Assembly (NCBI GenBank): GCA_029449235.1
Contig: JANATG010000004.1
Location: forward strand, 2,728,001-2,792,000
Source of the DNA: Linnemannia schmuckeri
Lineage: Eukaryota > Mortierellomycota > Mortierellomycetes > Mortierellales > Mortierellaceae
Direction of reading: 5' to 3'
DNA: 64,000 bases
Each line of letters starts with the position of its first letter. Position 1 is the stretch's first letter. Positions 33,130-44,964 of this stretch are shown piece by piece. Position numbers and translations under genes: made by a program. Under the pieces are notes generated by a model. That model was given only the letters and a program-made list of their open reading frames with translations, ran no database searches and had not been told where the DNA came from.

Positions 33130-35484
33130 ATGGCCACTGAACAGTAAGGCAGAATGTTGATTCGTCGCAGATGATGGAAACAACAAGGTCATCGCTTTGC
33201 TTTGTCCACCTCCTGCAACGAGTCTTTTTGTTGCGTCTTCGTGTTGTTGGGGTTGAGGTTACTGTTGAAAGTTTAACGTCTGTGTACCTTCTCATATGAT
33301 GACTTTACCTGCCCCCTTCTCACTCCTCTCTCGAACACACCCCCCTCCTTTGTACCTGGGCCAATCTATGCGTCTCCTTTCTTTTTCTCTAGACCCAAGA
33401 AGTCGATGCTCTACACGCGTACCGGTGACAAAGGTATATCACTTCTTTCCGCCTCCGATCTGTCTTTCACTGTCTCGCTCCCCTCATATGTATGCTCCTG
33501 GCTCATCAACCCCCCACCAATATCACTCTGCCCATTTCTTTCTCATAGGCGAGTCGTCACTGTACAATGGCGAGCGCCGTATCAAGACTGACAGGATCTT
33601 TGAGGCCTTGGGAGCTGTCGACGAGCTCAACTCGGCCATCGGGTAAATCCTACATCGTCTCAAACTGTTGCTCCTTTATTATGAAGCAAAGCAAACAGAA
33701 AAATTGACCGCATGGTTGTCGAAATGTCGTGATAGGATCGCACACCATTACTGTAAAAAGTCCGCGAACGGCCTCGATGAGCAATTAATCGAGGTAAACA
33801 CACACATCACATACATCATACAAGTTACAAAGCAAAAGCAAAAAATGACATGAATATGCCACTTTCATTGAATCAGCCCTCTCACTCGCTCGCAAACATC
33901 GAGCATACAAAAACCACATCATAAGGAAAAAAAAAAAAAAAAAAAAGACGAGTTGAGTTATGTCGACTTGTACAGCAGTTTTTGGTAGCCTCGACCAATT
34001 GATTCGCGCGGTTGCTCTCTGTCGGTCTGTATTTTTTTTTTTCTCTGTCGGTCTGTATTTCACTCTGTCGGTCTGTATTTCACTCTGTCGGTCTGTATTT
34101 TCTCAGTCGAGTTGTATTTTTTTGTGGGTCTGTCGGCGACAGAACCATCTCCTACCGATTCAATTTTTACAGGATTGAATACCCTACATACCCAAGAGAA
34201 AAAAGAAGCGCCGATCTGTATCCCTCTGTGTCCCTCTGTCGGTCTTGTCGGACTAATTTGTTCCAATCCAACTCAATCAACCCAACTAACCGAGATCTCA
34301 TTTTTTTCATCCCACGCCGGCTTGCCTTTTCGCCTCATCCTTCCTTCTTACTCTTCTATCCCACTACTCTTACCTCCCTTCCATTCAACCCTTCTTTGTT
34401 TCTGGTTTTTGCTTTTTGTTTGTTGCTTTCCCTGTTTTTTGTAGATCCAATGCAACCTGCAGGACATTGGCTCGAACATTGCCACGCCCAGAAACGATGC
34501 ATCCGAAACTCAGCTCAGTAATTGTCTCCTCACTCCCTCCTTCCACCTTCCTCCGCTTAACCCCTCATCCATGCCACTTTCATATTTTTCTATGCACAAC
34601 CGGTTTCGATCTCAGGAACAATGATCATCGATAAATCGTGCGTGTTTGTCATCGTGGCTTATTCCAATTACTCATGCGTCATATTGCTGACAATATCGGT
34701 GTCTATGCACTTTTTTTTGTGCTATAGGAAACACGGCGTTTGATGATGGACATATCGAGAAGCTGGAGGGATGGATCGATACCCTTGACTCGGTAAGAGC
34801 GTTATGTTATCTACTCGCGTTCGCCAGATATTTCCACTGCTCGGTCCTATTGTTGTGTAGCAGACAAGACATGTGGTCCCCATTAATCTGATTCCCCCAA
34901 CATTCGCCTTTGATCTCTTTCAATGACCCTTGCCATTCACTTTCATGACCTCAACATAACAAATAGAAACTCCCTCCTCTGCGCAACTTCATCCTCCCCT
35001 CTGGCGGCGAATCCAGTATCTTCTTGCACCAGGCGCGTTCTGTAAGTTAACCAGCCCACTGTCTCTTCCTTTCGATCACCTTTTCACCGCGCGCAACAAA
35101 AGTAGAGAACAAGGAATGGGTATACTAATTAATCGCGACTCATCTTTTATGCTCCTTGTAGATCTGTAGACGTGCTGAGCGCACTACCATCCCCGTCGTC
35201 GAAGCCAACGACGCCGATGAGTCTGTCCTCAAATACCTCAACCGGTAAAATCTAATCCCACCTATATTCTACTGGAAACATTGTCAACTTGAGAAAAGCT
35301 CCGTCATCAGCTGTAAGCACTAACGCAAAACCATCCTCGTTTTCTTATGACTCCCCTATTTAGCCTGAGCGACTATTTGTTCGCGGCAGCCAGATCTGCA
35401 GCCAAGCATGAAGGGTTGGAGGAGAACGTTTACAAGAAGGCCAAGAGCGGTCGTGAGGCCTCTATTCAAACCCGCGTCCTCTAA
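33130..35484 (+). CDS. MMAB: ATP:cob(I)alamin adenosyltransferase (PduO type)
   Basis: Nine exons (33130-33143, 33393-33433, 33549-33642, 33736-33793, 34445-34517, 34728-34792, 34967-35041, 35162-35244, 35364-35484) give 207 residues. Exon 1 is only 14 nt (MATE plus two bases). Signature motifs are intact: YTRTGDKGESSLYNGER, AVDELNSAIG, IQCNLQDIGSNIATP, NFILPSGGESSIFLHQARS, ICRRAERT and YLNRLSDYLFAAAR. The enzyme moves the adenosyl group of ATP to cob(I)alamin, making the coenzyme of methylmalonyl-CoA mutase. Dikarya generally lack it; early-diverging fungi keep it. The short N-terminus (MATEQPKKSM) does not look like a mitochondrial presequence, in contrast to animal MMAB. The long intron 4 (33794-34444) holds tandem repeats. 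All junctions keep frame. Confidence 0.93.
34017..34100. repeat. 18-bp motif repeated four times in MMAB intron 4
   Basis: Copies of CTCTGTCGGTCTGTATTT at 34017, 34043, 34063 and 34083. The last three are spaced 20 bp apart and separated by CA or TT-type dinucleotides. Partial copies (CTCTGTCGGTCTTGTCGG and similar) recur near 34234-34252. Confidence 0.92.
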
Positions 35485-35835
35485 GATTCTCCTAGGTTGA
35501 CTTTGCTTTTCATTTTTTCTTCTGCCACCAACTTGCTACCAACTTGCTACCATTAGCTGATCCTTGTTTTTTTTGTATGGCTGAACATTCTGGAATACAT
35601 CTTGCTATTTCTCTTCTCTCTTTCTGTTTTCTTTCTCGCGAGTGGATGACTGACTACCATTGTGACGATATTCCAACATATGAAAGTGTTTTTCTTTTTT
35701 GCTTATATTGAGTGGAGTGTATATTTCTTTGGATTTTTACTTTCGTTCGATCATAATCGCTGCTCGTCGCGGCTGAGGGGGTTGCTTCTAATATGTGGAT
35801 GGTGGGGGGACGGGGGGGATAATGGGGAGGAAGAT
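35485..35835. other. Convergent 3' intergenic region (351 bp)
   Basis: Shared 3' flank of the cobalamin adenosyltransferase (plus) and NDUFA13 (minus) genes. No gene is seen; it is T-rich on the plus strand with a G-rich run near 35800-35830. Confidence 0.6.
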
Positions 35836-36931
35836 TTATGGGACGACGACGTAGGACTGTGGGGTGTAACGCTTGGAGTTGTAAACAGACTCGCCAGCCT
35901 TCCAGCCCTTGACGTTCTTCATGATCTCGGCCTCACGCTCGTTGATGGCATTTTCGCGACGGTAGGTGTCGCGGTCAACCTCGGCCTGGAGGAGAGGGAT
36001 CAAGTGGATGCGCGACCACACCTTCTCGCGCTCAAGTTCCCTAATATTTGATTGATTCATGTTTTGTATAGTGCAGGCGAGAGAAAGGGTTAATAATGTA
36101 ATGCCTAAATTGCTTTGCTGAACTGATGTAGAGTGATGAGAAGGAGTTGCGGCGAGTTTGGTGGTGTTGTCCAAGTAGATGATGTCCGTCCGATGATAGT
36201 TCTTCTGTTTGCTTGTAGATCCTGAGTTGACAAGGTGTCGACGCCCAAGGCATAATGCTGTCAATTGATCGCTCAGTTACTTCTGATTAAAGACTTGTTC
36301 CTGATTCAATTGATATATCGATCCGCGGATAGCCTTTCTTCCTGCCTATATTGGAAAATGTCGCGTTCTGAAAACATGTGTTGGCGTTTCTCTTGATACC
36401 AGCTAGTGGTGACCAAGAACTCAGATGCCCGTGTACCACGGCGCTGCTGCAGCTTCAAAGATGTATGCCCGGCATCGCGACAACCTCGATCCGATGCCAA
36501 CTGCAAAGTATTCCCGATCGACCCGATGACCTCCAACACCGCACAGACAGCAAGCCAGCCTTCCCATCAGCAGATCCGGCTGGCTCTCCTCCTGCTCCGT
36601 GTCCTGAACATCGCTGTCGTTTGTCCACTCCCTTGCAGAAGACGTCCGTGTTTTTTTTTTTTCGTCTGCTCTGCTCTTTTCTCCCTCCTCCTCCTCCTCC
36701 TTTTCCGCATCCAGACCTTCCTCCTTGCTGCCGGCGAGTGATCGGATGTAAAAGGAATTACCTGCGCTCAAGGTTGCCCTGGCCGGTTCTGTAAAGTCCA
36801 AGCGTGCACATCAAGGTGATGCCGGAGAAGAGGGCAAGACCCGAGGGGCCGATCTTGGGGACATAGCGCTTATATCTGATCTCGGGGAACCCACCGGGGC
36901 GGGGCAGCTCTTGTTGAGGAACAGCCGACAT
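35836..36931 (-). CDS. NDUFA13: NADH dehydrogenase 1 alpha subcomplex subunit 13 (GRIM-19)
   Basis: Two exons (36931-36762 and 36040-35836) encode 124 residues, the normal size for fungal GRIM-19. The N-terminus reads MSAVPQQELPRPGGFPEI and RYVPKIGPSGLALFSG, with one membrane helix (~residues 30-50, ALFSGITLMCTLGLY). After the splice come NLERRELEREKVWSRIHLIP and LLQAEVDRDTYRRE. It is an accessory single-pass subunit of respiratory complex I in the mitochondrial inner membrane. The 721-nt intron is long for this genome and shows no exon-like content beyond low-complexity frames. The gene lies tail-to-tail with MMAB and starts 266 bp downstream of the KH gene's stop, in the same orientation. 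Confidence 0.95.
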
Positions 36932-37197
36932 GGTTAATAATAATGGATGAAGAGTGGTTGAGGGATGTGCAGTCGCTTTTTCTCTTCTCGCTCCGAATAC
37001 GAAAAAGCCGAACTTCAAGGTATGAAGCCTGGATTTTTTTTTGGGATTGTGACGCTCAGGTACCGATCACGATCGTGATTACTTCAATGAAGATTTCCAA
37101 ATTTTTTTATTTTTTGAGAAAAAGATTACTGATTAACGAGAAAACGCGAAGGAAAAAAAAATGAAACAGATACATGCCCTTGACCTAGAGAGTAGCT

Positions 37198-40100
37198 TTA
37201 CTGGCCCTTGGTGGAGTCAGTGGCAACAGCGTTAGAAGAAGAGGCATCGGACTTGTCAGCAGAACCAGAGGCAGAGGCAGTAGCAGAAGCATCCGAACCG
37301 CCATTGGCAGCAGCAGCGCCAGCACCGACAGCAGCAGGAGCAGAGCCATCAGCAGCAGGTGCCTGGTATCCATAGTACTGGCTATAGTACTGCTGATAAG
37401 CTTCCTGCTGAGCATAGTATGCAGAGTAGTCAGGGGCTGCGGCACCACCAGCTGCTGATGCAGCAGCGGGAGCAGCGGCAGAAGAGGTGGCAGCGGCATC
37501 ACTGGTAGGGGCAGCAACAGCGGCAGGGGTGGGTGTCACGGCAACGACAGCAGACGAAGTGGCGGGGGTTGCTGATGATGCAGCGGCAGTGGTACCATAT
37601 TGACCGTAGCGAGAGTAATCATATGTGCCATATGATGAAGTATCAGCACCGACAGCAGGGGTGGCGGCCGCAGACGAAGCAGCGGTGGCATCAGCCCCAG
37701 GGACAGCTAAATTAGCAGCGACAGCAAGGTTGTTTATCGGGAACAAAAGAGATAAATAAGTATTAGTTTGCGAAATCTTCACAAGTCAAACATACAACAA
37801 CGCGCAAAAAACAGAGAAAAAAGAAAACGTACCAGCGGCACTGCCGTATTGGTAGCCGTAATATTGAGCATAAGCAGCCTGCTGCTCAGGAGTGTAGGTG
37901 CTGGCTGCAGGAGTGGCAGCTGGCGCAGCAGCGGCTCCATATCCACTGCCGTATTGCTGGCCGTATCCAGCCGCAGCCGACTGTGCTGGCTGCTGGTATG
38001 ACTGCTGCTGGTTATATCCTCCATATCCACCACCATATCCACCGCTCGATACTCCATATCCTCTACAATAAGGTATCAAATGCAAACCAACGTTGGGTTA
38101 GAATACGCTGGTTGCAAGAATCAAGTAAGCAAAAAAAAAAAGACATAGGACAAAGAAGAAAAACTTACCCTTGGTCGCGGCCTCCATAGCGATCGTTGTC
38201 GCGCTAAGAGTTGGAACAAACCAGACATACAAATAGCACATTCAAAGGCGGCAAAGGTGAACAGATTGATCGGCACAAAACAGCACACAAAAGTTCAAAT
38301 AGACAATAGGCAAAAAGTGGACAATTGCAGCAAAAGTCATTTGAACGATAGGGCAAATCGCAACAATAGACAAAAAGAAGACAGAGAGCAAAGCGACAGT
38401 CGAAGGCGGAAGTAGACGAGACAAAGTTCAAGGCATAAAGCAATGACAGAAACATTGAAAGTTGTCACAGACATCGGTTCAACAGGCATAAGTAAAAAAA
38501 AAAGAGAGAGGATAGAGAATAAGATTATCAATTCTTCATTTCGTTTTGTACTTTGTTTGTTGTGGTAAAGCTGTCTCCTGGAGCCATCCTGACGCTGTGG
38601 TGCTGTCGACAAATATCATATAACCCAAAGCCTTTTTCTGTGTGATAAGCCCCATACAACATGCAATGCACGATGAAAATGTGAACGAGAAAGATGGTGC
38701 CAGAAAACAAACATGAACCAATGCGCAAGGCAAAAGGAGTTCGCATCTTGGATCGTGTCGGTCTGAACGGCGTCGGTAGCGTCGGATCCTCGGCAGTGAG
38801 TAAAAAATGAAATTGAGAACGTCGTGTATGCCATGTCCGGGCAACCGAGCATTGGCATGATAACAAAAGGATTCAAGAAACCACAGGTAAAATACATCAT
38901 AGCAGGAATGCATTCAATGTCGCATACGCAACCTCGTGTGGGATCCATCGAAAGCGAATGTATCATGCTGTGCAAAAGACACTGGCGTGGTAAAACGTGT
39001 CCTGAAGGATATGAGGGCGAAAGAAAAAGTAGTCCAGAGGTGATACAAATATATCCCGAAAACAAGTGTCGCTGTCCTTTGTACAATCCCGAGTGCAAAG
39101 GCGTTTCAATTCAACTCCTGAGTTCCTGAATTTTCTGCACGGCTGGTTGACCGCTGACTATCCCGTGCATCAAAAGTATAACATCATCTTTTTTCCACAC
39201 AGGCACACAAAGCACCAAACAAGCAAGCAGGTCATCGCATTGCGATAAAAAACGTATGAATGCACCAAAGTGAGAAGAAAAGATAACTCCTTTTCCACAA
39301 TCTCCCCAAGAAGTCTGTATAACTTACCGCTCCGTTAACCTTCTCCATGATGAGCTGCTTGGCGTATTCGACGGCTTCGGGAGGTCCAAAGAGGTTGATG
39401 GTGCGCTCAACAGGTGCAGGTACGCTGGGATCGACCTGCTGAACCTGAATCTTGGCGCGGGATTGGATCTGAAGTTGCTTGACGGTCTCGCCTCCACGTC
39501 CGATGACCAAACCGATTGACTCCTGAGGAACGGTCATGGTAACAGGAGGAGTGTTCTGGTATCCGCCGCCACCATATGCGCCTCTGGGTGCCATGTCGTT
39601 GACTATCTCGTCAATAAAGGTCTTGGCGCGCTCAATGGCGCTGTCATCTCCAGTGATAGTAACAGTTCTTGAGGGAGAGTTGTGATCCTGAGGGGTGGGG
39701 GTGACAGCAATGCGAGCACCACTGCGGTCCTGCAAGTCGCGGATGGTCTCTCCACGACGTCCAATGACAAGACCGACCTTAGTGCTGGGGATCTGAATAG
39801 TCGAAGACGAACCTCCACGGCCGTATCCGTCACCACCACCCATACCGTAGTTTCCTCCACCTCCATATCCGCCATATCCGCCGGGGCGTTCTCCGGTCTG
39901 GGAGCTTGTGATGATTTCCTGAATTTGGCGTCTGGCATCAGCAATACCGGCAGGCTGTCCGACAATGTTGACAAATCGCTCACGATCGTTAGAACTGCCA
40001 TCTACAGAGCCATCAGAGGAAATCAAGAAATAATAGCTTGTCAGTATATTTACATGATACCCAACGGAACGCTCGTTTTTTCCCTACAGCTGCCAAGCCA

Positions 40101-40735
40101 AAATGGCTGGGATAAGTTACCTTGGGAGAACTGCACTTTGCATCCAGTCTCACGCTCGATTCTCTTCAAGTTCTCGCCACCACGTCCGATAATCAAACCG
40201 ACAAGGTTTCCAGGAACGCCCATTTCCTCCTGAACCTGGTGCTCGTTGCGCATAGGAGGAGCATAGTGCGAAACCTGGGATCCGAGACCAGGGCGATGCA
40301 TTGGGCCCGAGTCTATATAGAAAAGAATCGTTTAAGTACCGAAGGGAGAGATGGATACGCAATTGTTAGGAAACGGTGGCAAAATAAAAAAACAACAAAA
40401 ACTGTCGGAAAACCTCCGGCCTTTTGTTTCTTTCAAAAGCAGATGATGAAAAACATACCTCTGCCAGAGTCATAGGCCATTCTCTTTCCATAGTGGTTAT
40501 CATCGCCTCGGCTGTCGTGACCGCCGTGACCACCGAGACCATAGGAATCGTCCTCGTAAGGGCGCTTCATCATGGGAGGAGCGCCGGTGGAAGGAGCAGT
40601 AGCGGCGGGGATGGCAGGAGCAGAAGTGGAGGCTGAGCTTCCAAGCTTAGCGGCGATGGCCTTGACCTTTGCAAGGGCCGATGTGAAGTCGACCTTGGGT
40701 GCAGGGGCACCGTCCTGGGGAGCGTCGGAAGGCAT
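37198..40735 (-). CDS. KH-domain RNA-binding protein with three KH domains and a Tyr/Ala/Gln-rich tail (FUBP/KHSRP-like)
   Basis: Six exons (40735-40459, 40312-40121, 40001-39328, 38203-38169, 38062-37833, 37706-37198) give 638 residues. Three KH domains carry their binding loops: GLIIGRGGENLKRIE, GLVIGRRGETIRDLQ and GLVIGRGGETVKQLQ. A Gly/Tyr-rich linker separates KH1-KH2 from each other (GGYGGYGGGGNYGMGGG), and the C-terminal ~240 residues are Gly/Tyr, then Ala/Ser/Gln-rich, with YYAQQEAYQQYYSQYYGYQ, resembling the Tyr motifs of FUBP proteins. Exon 4 is only 35 nt (RDNDRYGGRDQ). Intron 3 is 1124 nt. Such proteins bind single-stranded RNA or DNA in mRNA stability, splicing or transcription; this one's targets are unknown. 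The tail may drive condensate formation. Confidence 0.88.
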
Positions 40736-41071
40736 GATGTTGTTGTTTTGCGAGTGAGTTAGGGAGAGGGAGGAAGAGAGAAGGAAAAGGAAGGAGCAAG
40801 AAAACTGACGACGAAGGTTCAAGAAAGGAGGCAAACGAAAATAAAAAAAAAAAAGGTTGTTGTGTTTTTCGCCAGTCCACAAAAAGTCGACGTACACGAT
40901 TCATTGCGCACGTGACGTACGTACTTTTGCTTGAACTGATGACTTGCCTTCCCCAGGGGCGCGTTTCTCGAACTCGTCAACGGTGGTTCAAAAAAAGTTC
41001 TTGCCAACTTTCATTGTTCTTTTCATCTCCTCACACAACGATCCGATCAGGACACATCAATCATCAGCAAC
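40736..41071. promoter_or_regulatory. 336-bp divergent promoter of KH gene and prefoldin subunit 3
   Basis: The two start codons face away from each other with only 336 bp between them, so regulatory sites are probably shared. The KH side is CT-rich on its coding strand; a palindromic ACGTACGTAC-type stretch lies near 40916. Confidence 0.55.
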
Positions 41072-42223
41072 ATGCAGCAACAACAAATGGAAGTCAACCC
41101 ACGAGGAATCCCCAAGGCACCCTTCGTCGAGAACGTCGAGGACCATGTTAGTGAACAGGAGCCTGTCGAAATTGTCCTCAAGAAGTTCCAAGAGGCCACA
41201 GCGTAAGCTTCATCACACAATACATACAACACTACATCATCAGGAAACACCGTCTTACACGGACACAAGAAGCGAGCAAAAAACACCAACCTTCCAAGCG
41301 AACTAGTAAAAGTCAGGATAGTCGTCATACTTGAACGAAATAGACGACCAAGGCAGGCTTGTCGTTCAGAGTTCGTTCACTCGTCAGTGTCAACCTTTTG
41401 ATATCGCGAACCATACGACACGACGCTACTAAGATGCTATCAATACTTTCATAAAATGGACGAAACGAAACTGGTGCTGGCTTAGCGTGCCATCATTGCC
41501 ATTCAATCCCTATGCAACTCAGGCTTGAAGGTTACAGCCTTCCGGTATATCAGATCATATGTCAAAGTCGACACTAAAAGGAACACCACTTCTCCCCTAT
41601 CCTACCAATAGCAAGTACAAGTTCATGGAGATGAACCACCTCACACGCAAACGCAACCTCGACGCAAAAATCCCCGAGATCCGCAAGACCCTTGAGATGG
41701 TCCAGTTCCTGGAATCTGAAGCGGGAGATGAAGACGACGCAAAGGAGATCGAGACCATGTACGAACTCAATGACACATTATACGCTACCGCGAAGATTAA
41801 GCCTACAGGGAAAGTCTGTCTCTGGCTCGGCGTAAGTTCCCCTTTCTAGTTTTCTCCTTTGTTTGTGGTCATTGATGCTGTGGAATGATGAAGGAAAATG
41901 TTGCTTCTTTGCAAACGCCACTATTTTGAAGGACTCGATGGTTTTTTTTTCAGAAAGTACTCTGAGTATTAACACTCCCATGTCGACATCAATAGGCAAA
42001 TGTGATGCTGGAATATCCGGTCGAGGAGGCTGCAGAGCTGTTGGCATCAAAGCTGGCCGCGGCACTGAAGACGTTAAAGAACACCGAGGAGGATCTGGCC
42101 TACTTGAGGGACCAAATCACTACCATGGAAGTCAACACCGCCCGTGTCTACAACTGGGATGTCAAGCAACGTCGCTTGGCCAGAGCCAAGGCCGAGACTG
42201 CCGATACCGCCGAACTGGATTAA
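41072..42223 (+). CDS. PAC10: Prefoldin subunit 3 (PAC10/VBP1)
   Basis: Three exons (41072-41202, 41612-41831, 41996-42223) encode 192 residues. The sequence follows the alpha-type prefoldin pattern: GIPKAPFVENVEDHV at the start, a first coiled coil (FMEMNHLTRKRNLDAKIPEI, then RKTLEMVQFLE), the beta-hairpin linker with YELNDTLYATAKI, VCLWLGANVMLEYPVEEAAE, and a second coiled coil ending in VYNWDVKQRR. Prefoldin is a cytosolic hexameric chaperone that passes nascent actin and tubulin to the CCT chaperonin. The start has the extension MQQQQMEVNPR before the conserved part. An AATAAA at 42290-42295 lies 67 nt after the stop. Confidence 0.93.
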
Positions 42224-42858
42224 AACTCGCAAGCAACACACACACACACGCAAAGAACAAGGAATGACTGAAGTGGGCTACTACAACAAAATAAACAAAG
42301 CATGTCCCAATTCACCACTCTTCAGGATAACTCTGTCGATACATTGTCAGCATGTCAACACAACTCTGTTTGTTATATCTTTTCATACAAGTACAAGGTT
42401 CGATAAAGCGGGCAGAAAACGTATTTGTCGCGCGGGGTCATTTTTTTTTACTGCGATTCGTTCGTTCGTTGGGTTCGTTCGTTCGTAGAATTCATTCATT
42501 TTTTGGAGAGTGGGGGTCTTGTCATATTTTTTTTTCCTTTTCTCTTTTAGATTTTTTTTTCTTACAGATGAAATGGAGGTCATTGAAGGTACTGATGTGG
42601 AGGGGAAGGGGGGAATAGAATGGGAAAAGGCAATGGGGGAAGGGAAAAAGGAAAAAGGGAAGGGGAAAGTATGAGGGGAAAAAGAGCGGAAGAGATATTG
42701 CAATCTCCAAGCTGCCGATCCGAATGCAGCTCTAAGAAAAAAAAAGGCATATTAGATTTGGTATCATGTTGCAGAAGCCATTTGAAGGATAGAAAAATAA
42801 TAAATATTTGGATGGGGATCTCGCTGTCTGGACACCAAACGCCAGAGAGACCCTGGTA
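42224..42858. other. Convergent 3' intergenic region
   Basis: Between the 3' ends of prefoldin subunit 3 and the Psr1-like phosphatase. It contains AATAAA at 42290-42295 for the former and a purine-rich stretch at 42590-42700. No gene seen. Confidence 0.6.
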
Positions 42859-44964
42859 TTATTGTTGCTCCTCATTGGTCATGTCCAGAATGGGATTGAC
42901 GTCGTCCACCACCGTCATATCTGCAAGGAAGGGGATGAGGTCCAGCAGTTCGGTATCATGCGGATCGTTAAACCATGACGAGATCGGGACCGCATTAGTT
43001 TGGTGGAAAATGTAACTGGCTGGAGAGTTGTCGATAATAATCGTGTTCTTCAGGTCACGGCCTATTACGGAAAGATCCTTGACGTAGTTGCCCTTGTGAT
43101 TGAAGCACGATTCCCGGAACAGACGGTGCTTAATGACCTTGTGGATATCAAGCATATCCAGAACTGGGTCGGCATACTAATTTGTACGAAATGTGATCGA
43201 CATTAACTACAAATCAATTGCCAGTACACGTTTGAACTGAGATTCACAACACAGCCAACGGATAAAATGAAAATGATGATCATACCTTGGACAAACTGGC
43301 GGTAAAGATTACAACCTCGTAGATTTCTCCCATCTTTTGCAAGAATGTGTCGACACCGGGTCTCTTGATCACATAGACGTTATGCGATTGGTTATCAATC
43401 TCGACAGGGACCACGTAGTCTGCTTGAGGAATGAGCTAGGAACATCAGACAAAGGTGAACAAACGTGAGAAGTTTAAAATCTAAAATCGCCACAGCAAAA
43501 AATGCATGAGCATATATCCTGAACGAGTGTGCATAATAAACATACCTTAAAGGAACTGTGAACAAGAGTCTCATCAAGGTCAAGTACCAAGCACTTTCTG
43601 CCCTGGTGTTCTGGTGCAATGGGTCCGAGCAATCCAGGTGGCTCAATCTCCTGTGAGTTTGAATTAGACTATCAAATATAGTAACCATGTACCAGAGAGG
43701 CGAAAGATATTAGGCAAAATTTCCACTGTGGCGGGTCAAGTGGAGTACCCTCAACCCCAGACAGTGCTGTGTGTGTGATCCTGGAACGAGGAGTGCATGA
43801 TTCACGAGTGTAAACGATCCAGGGGCTGACGGAGAGTGTGGTGTTTGGATGAATAAGCCCAAATGTCTGGGATTCCCCCTATGCGTGTGGTTTCCTTTTT
43901 CCCGATTTTTTTTTTCGTGCTATCTTCCTGTTCCGATTCCGTATCGCCCAAAAATATGACGAGGCTCACAGCGAAACGCAATATACATGTCGGTTTGAAG
44001 TTGAAAGTAAGAGCTATTGAGTGAGAGCCAATGGTGTAGTGCAATGCATGGCGAGCCCTGTTCTTGATCCATGGTGGTAAAAATGAAGTATAGAGTCCAT
44101 TGATAGAACGCCTCCTGAGGTTGAAACGAGCAACTTACCCCGACCGGGTCTTCCAGGACCGCAGTTGCGGCGATATCCACCAAAGTCGCCTGGGCCTGAG
44201 GAGGCTTCTCATCAGCCAATTGTCCAGCCACGGCCTTCTTGCCTGCTGCTCTTCCAGTGCTCACAGTCGGGGGACGAGTCTGCTGTCCAACCTGAAGGGC
44301 CGATGCATCACTGTCGTTAACAAAGTTGGCTCCACAGCAGAAAATCAGCGACAAGAACGAAGGCTTTTGCGACTTGGACTCGATGGGGTTCTTGCGTGAC
44401 TTTGCTGAAGGGGGAGCAACAGCAGTGGTAGGTCCCGAGCTGCTGCCATTGCTGGTGGCGGCAGTGTTGGCTCCGGCTGACAGGTCACTCAGAGGACTGG
44501 CAGAGGCTCCTATTGGCCGGTCAGGGAAAGAAGAGGCAAATGAAGGATGGGTGAATACACGGTTGACCCGAGGAAGGGAGGGGGATGACGAGTGGATGAC
44601 CCCATGAGCGCGCAAAGAAAGGGAGATAGATGTAAGCCAGCGTCGATAAAGGAGGAAGGAGAGAGGGCGAAATGTCAAAAGAGCAATTGATAGAAGCGTG
44701 CGTCAAGGTCATGAAGGGTCAGTCATAAAACCCATGCAAAGCATCGCAAAAAAAAAAGCGGGAAAGGGGAGGATAGGAGACGGAGATCGATAGGAGGTTC
44801 ATTCAGGACCATTAGGAAAAAAAAATTCCTTGGTTGAACACAAAATAAACAAAAAACAAGGATTGAACCGTTGCTGTGTGGAGAAGTCAATGACAGATAG
44901 CCATGTTATGTCCTCTGTAGTTTTTACCTTGCTCCTTTGTTGTAATATTGCTCTTGCCTGACAT
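42859..44964 (-). CDS. SCP/Psr1-like HAD-family protein phosphatase (FCP1 homology domain)
   Basis: Five exons (44964-44928, 44509-44139, 43650-43546, 43435-43286, 43176-42859) give 326 residues. The catalytic DXDX(T/V) motif is CLVLDLDETLVHSSFK, followed by RPGVDTFLQKMGEIYEVVIF, TASLSKYADPVLDMLD, RLFRESCFNHKGNYVKDLS and IIIDNSPASY with the distal catalytic Asp, and FNDPHDTELLDLIPFL. The ~136-residue N-terminal part is Ser/Ala/Pro-rich and holds LSLIFCCGANF, a Cys pair that could be palmitoylated, though in yeast Psr1/Psr2 the membrane-anchoring cysteines are at the very N-terminus. Relatives dephosphorylate RNA polymerase II CTD or stress-response targets at the plasma membrane. The start MSGKSNITTKEQ is inferred from exon 1 of 37 nt, the least certain exon. 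Confidence 0.87.

Noticed and set aside
36306..36801. Overlapping frames in the NDUFA13 intron on both strands
   Set aside because: The intron has clean splice sites and the frames are low-complexity with no conserved motif; a nested gene is not supported.
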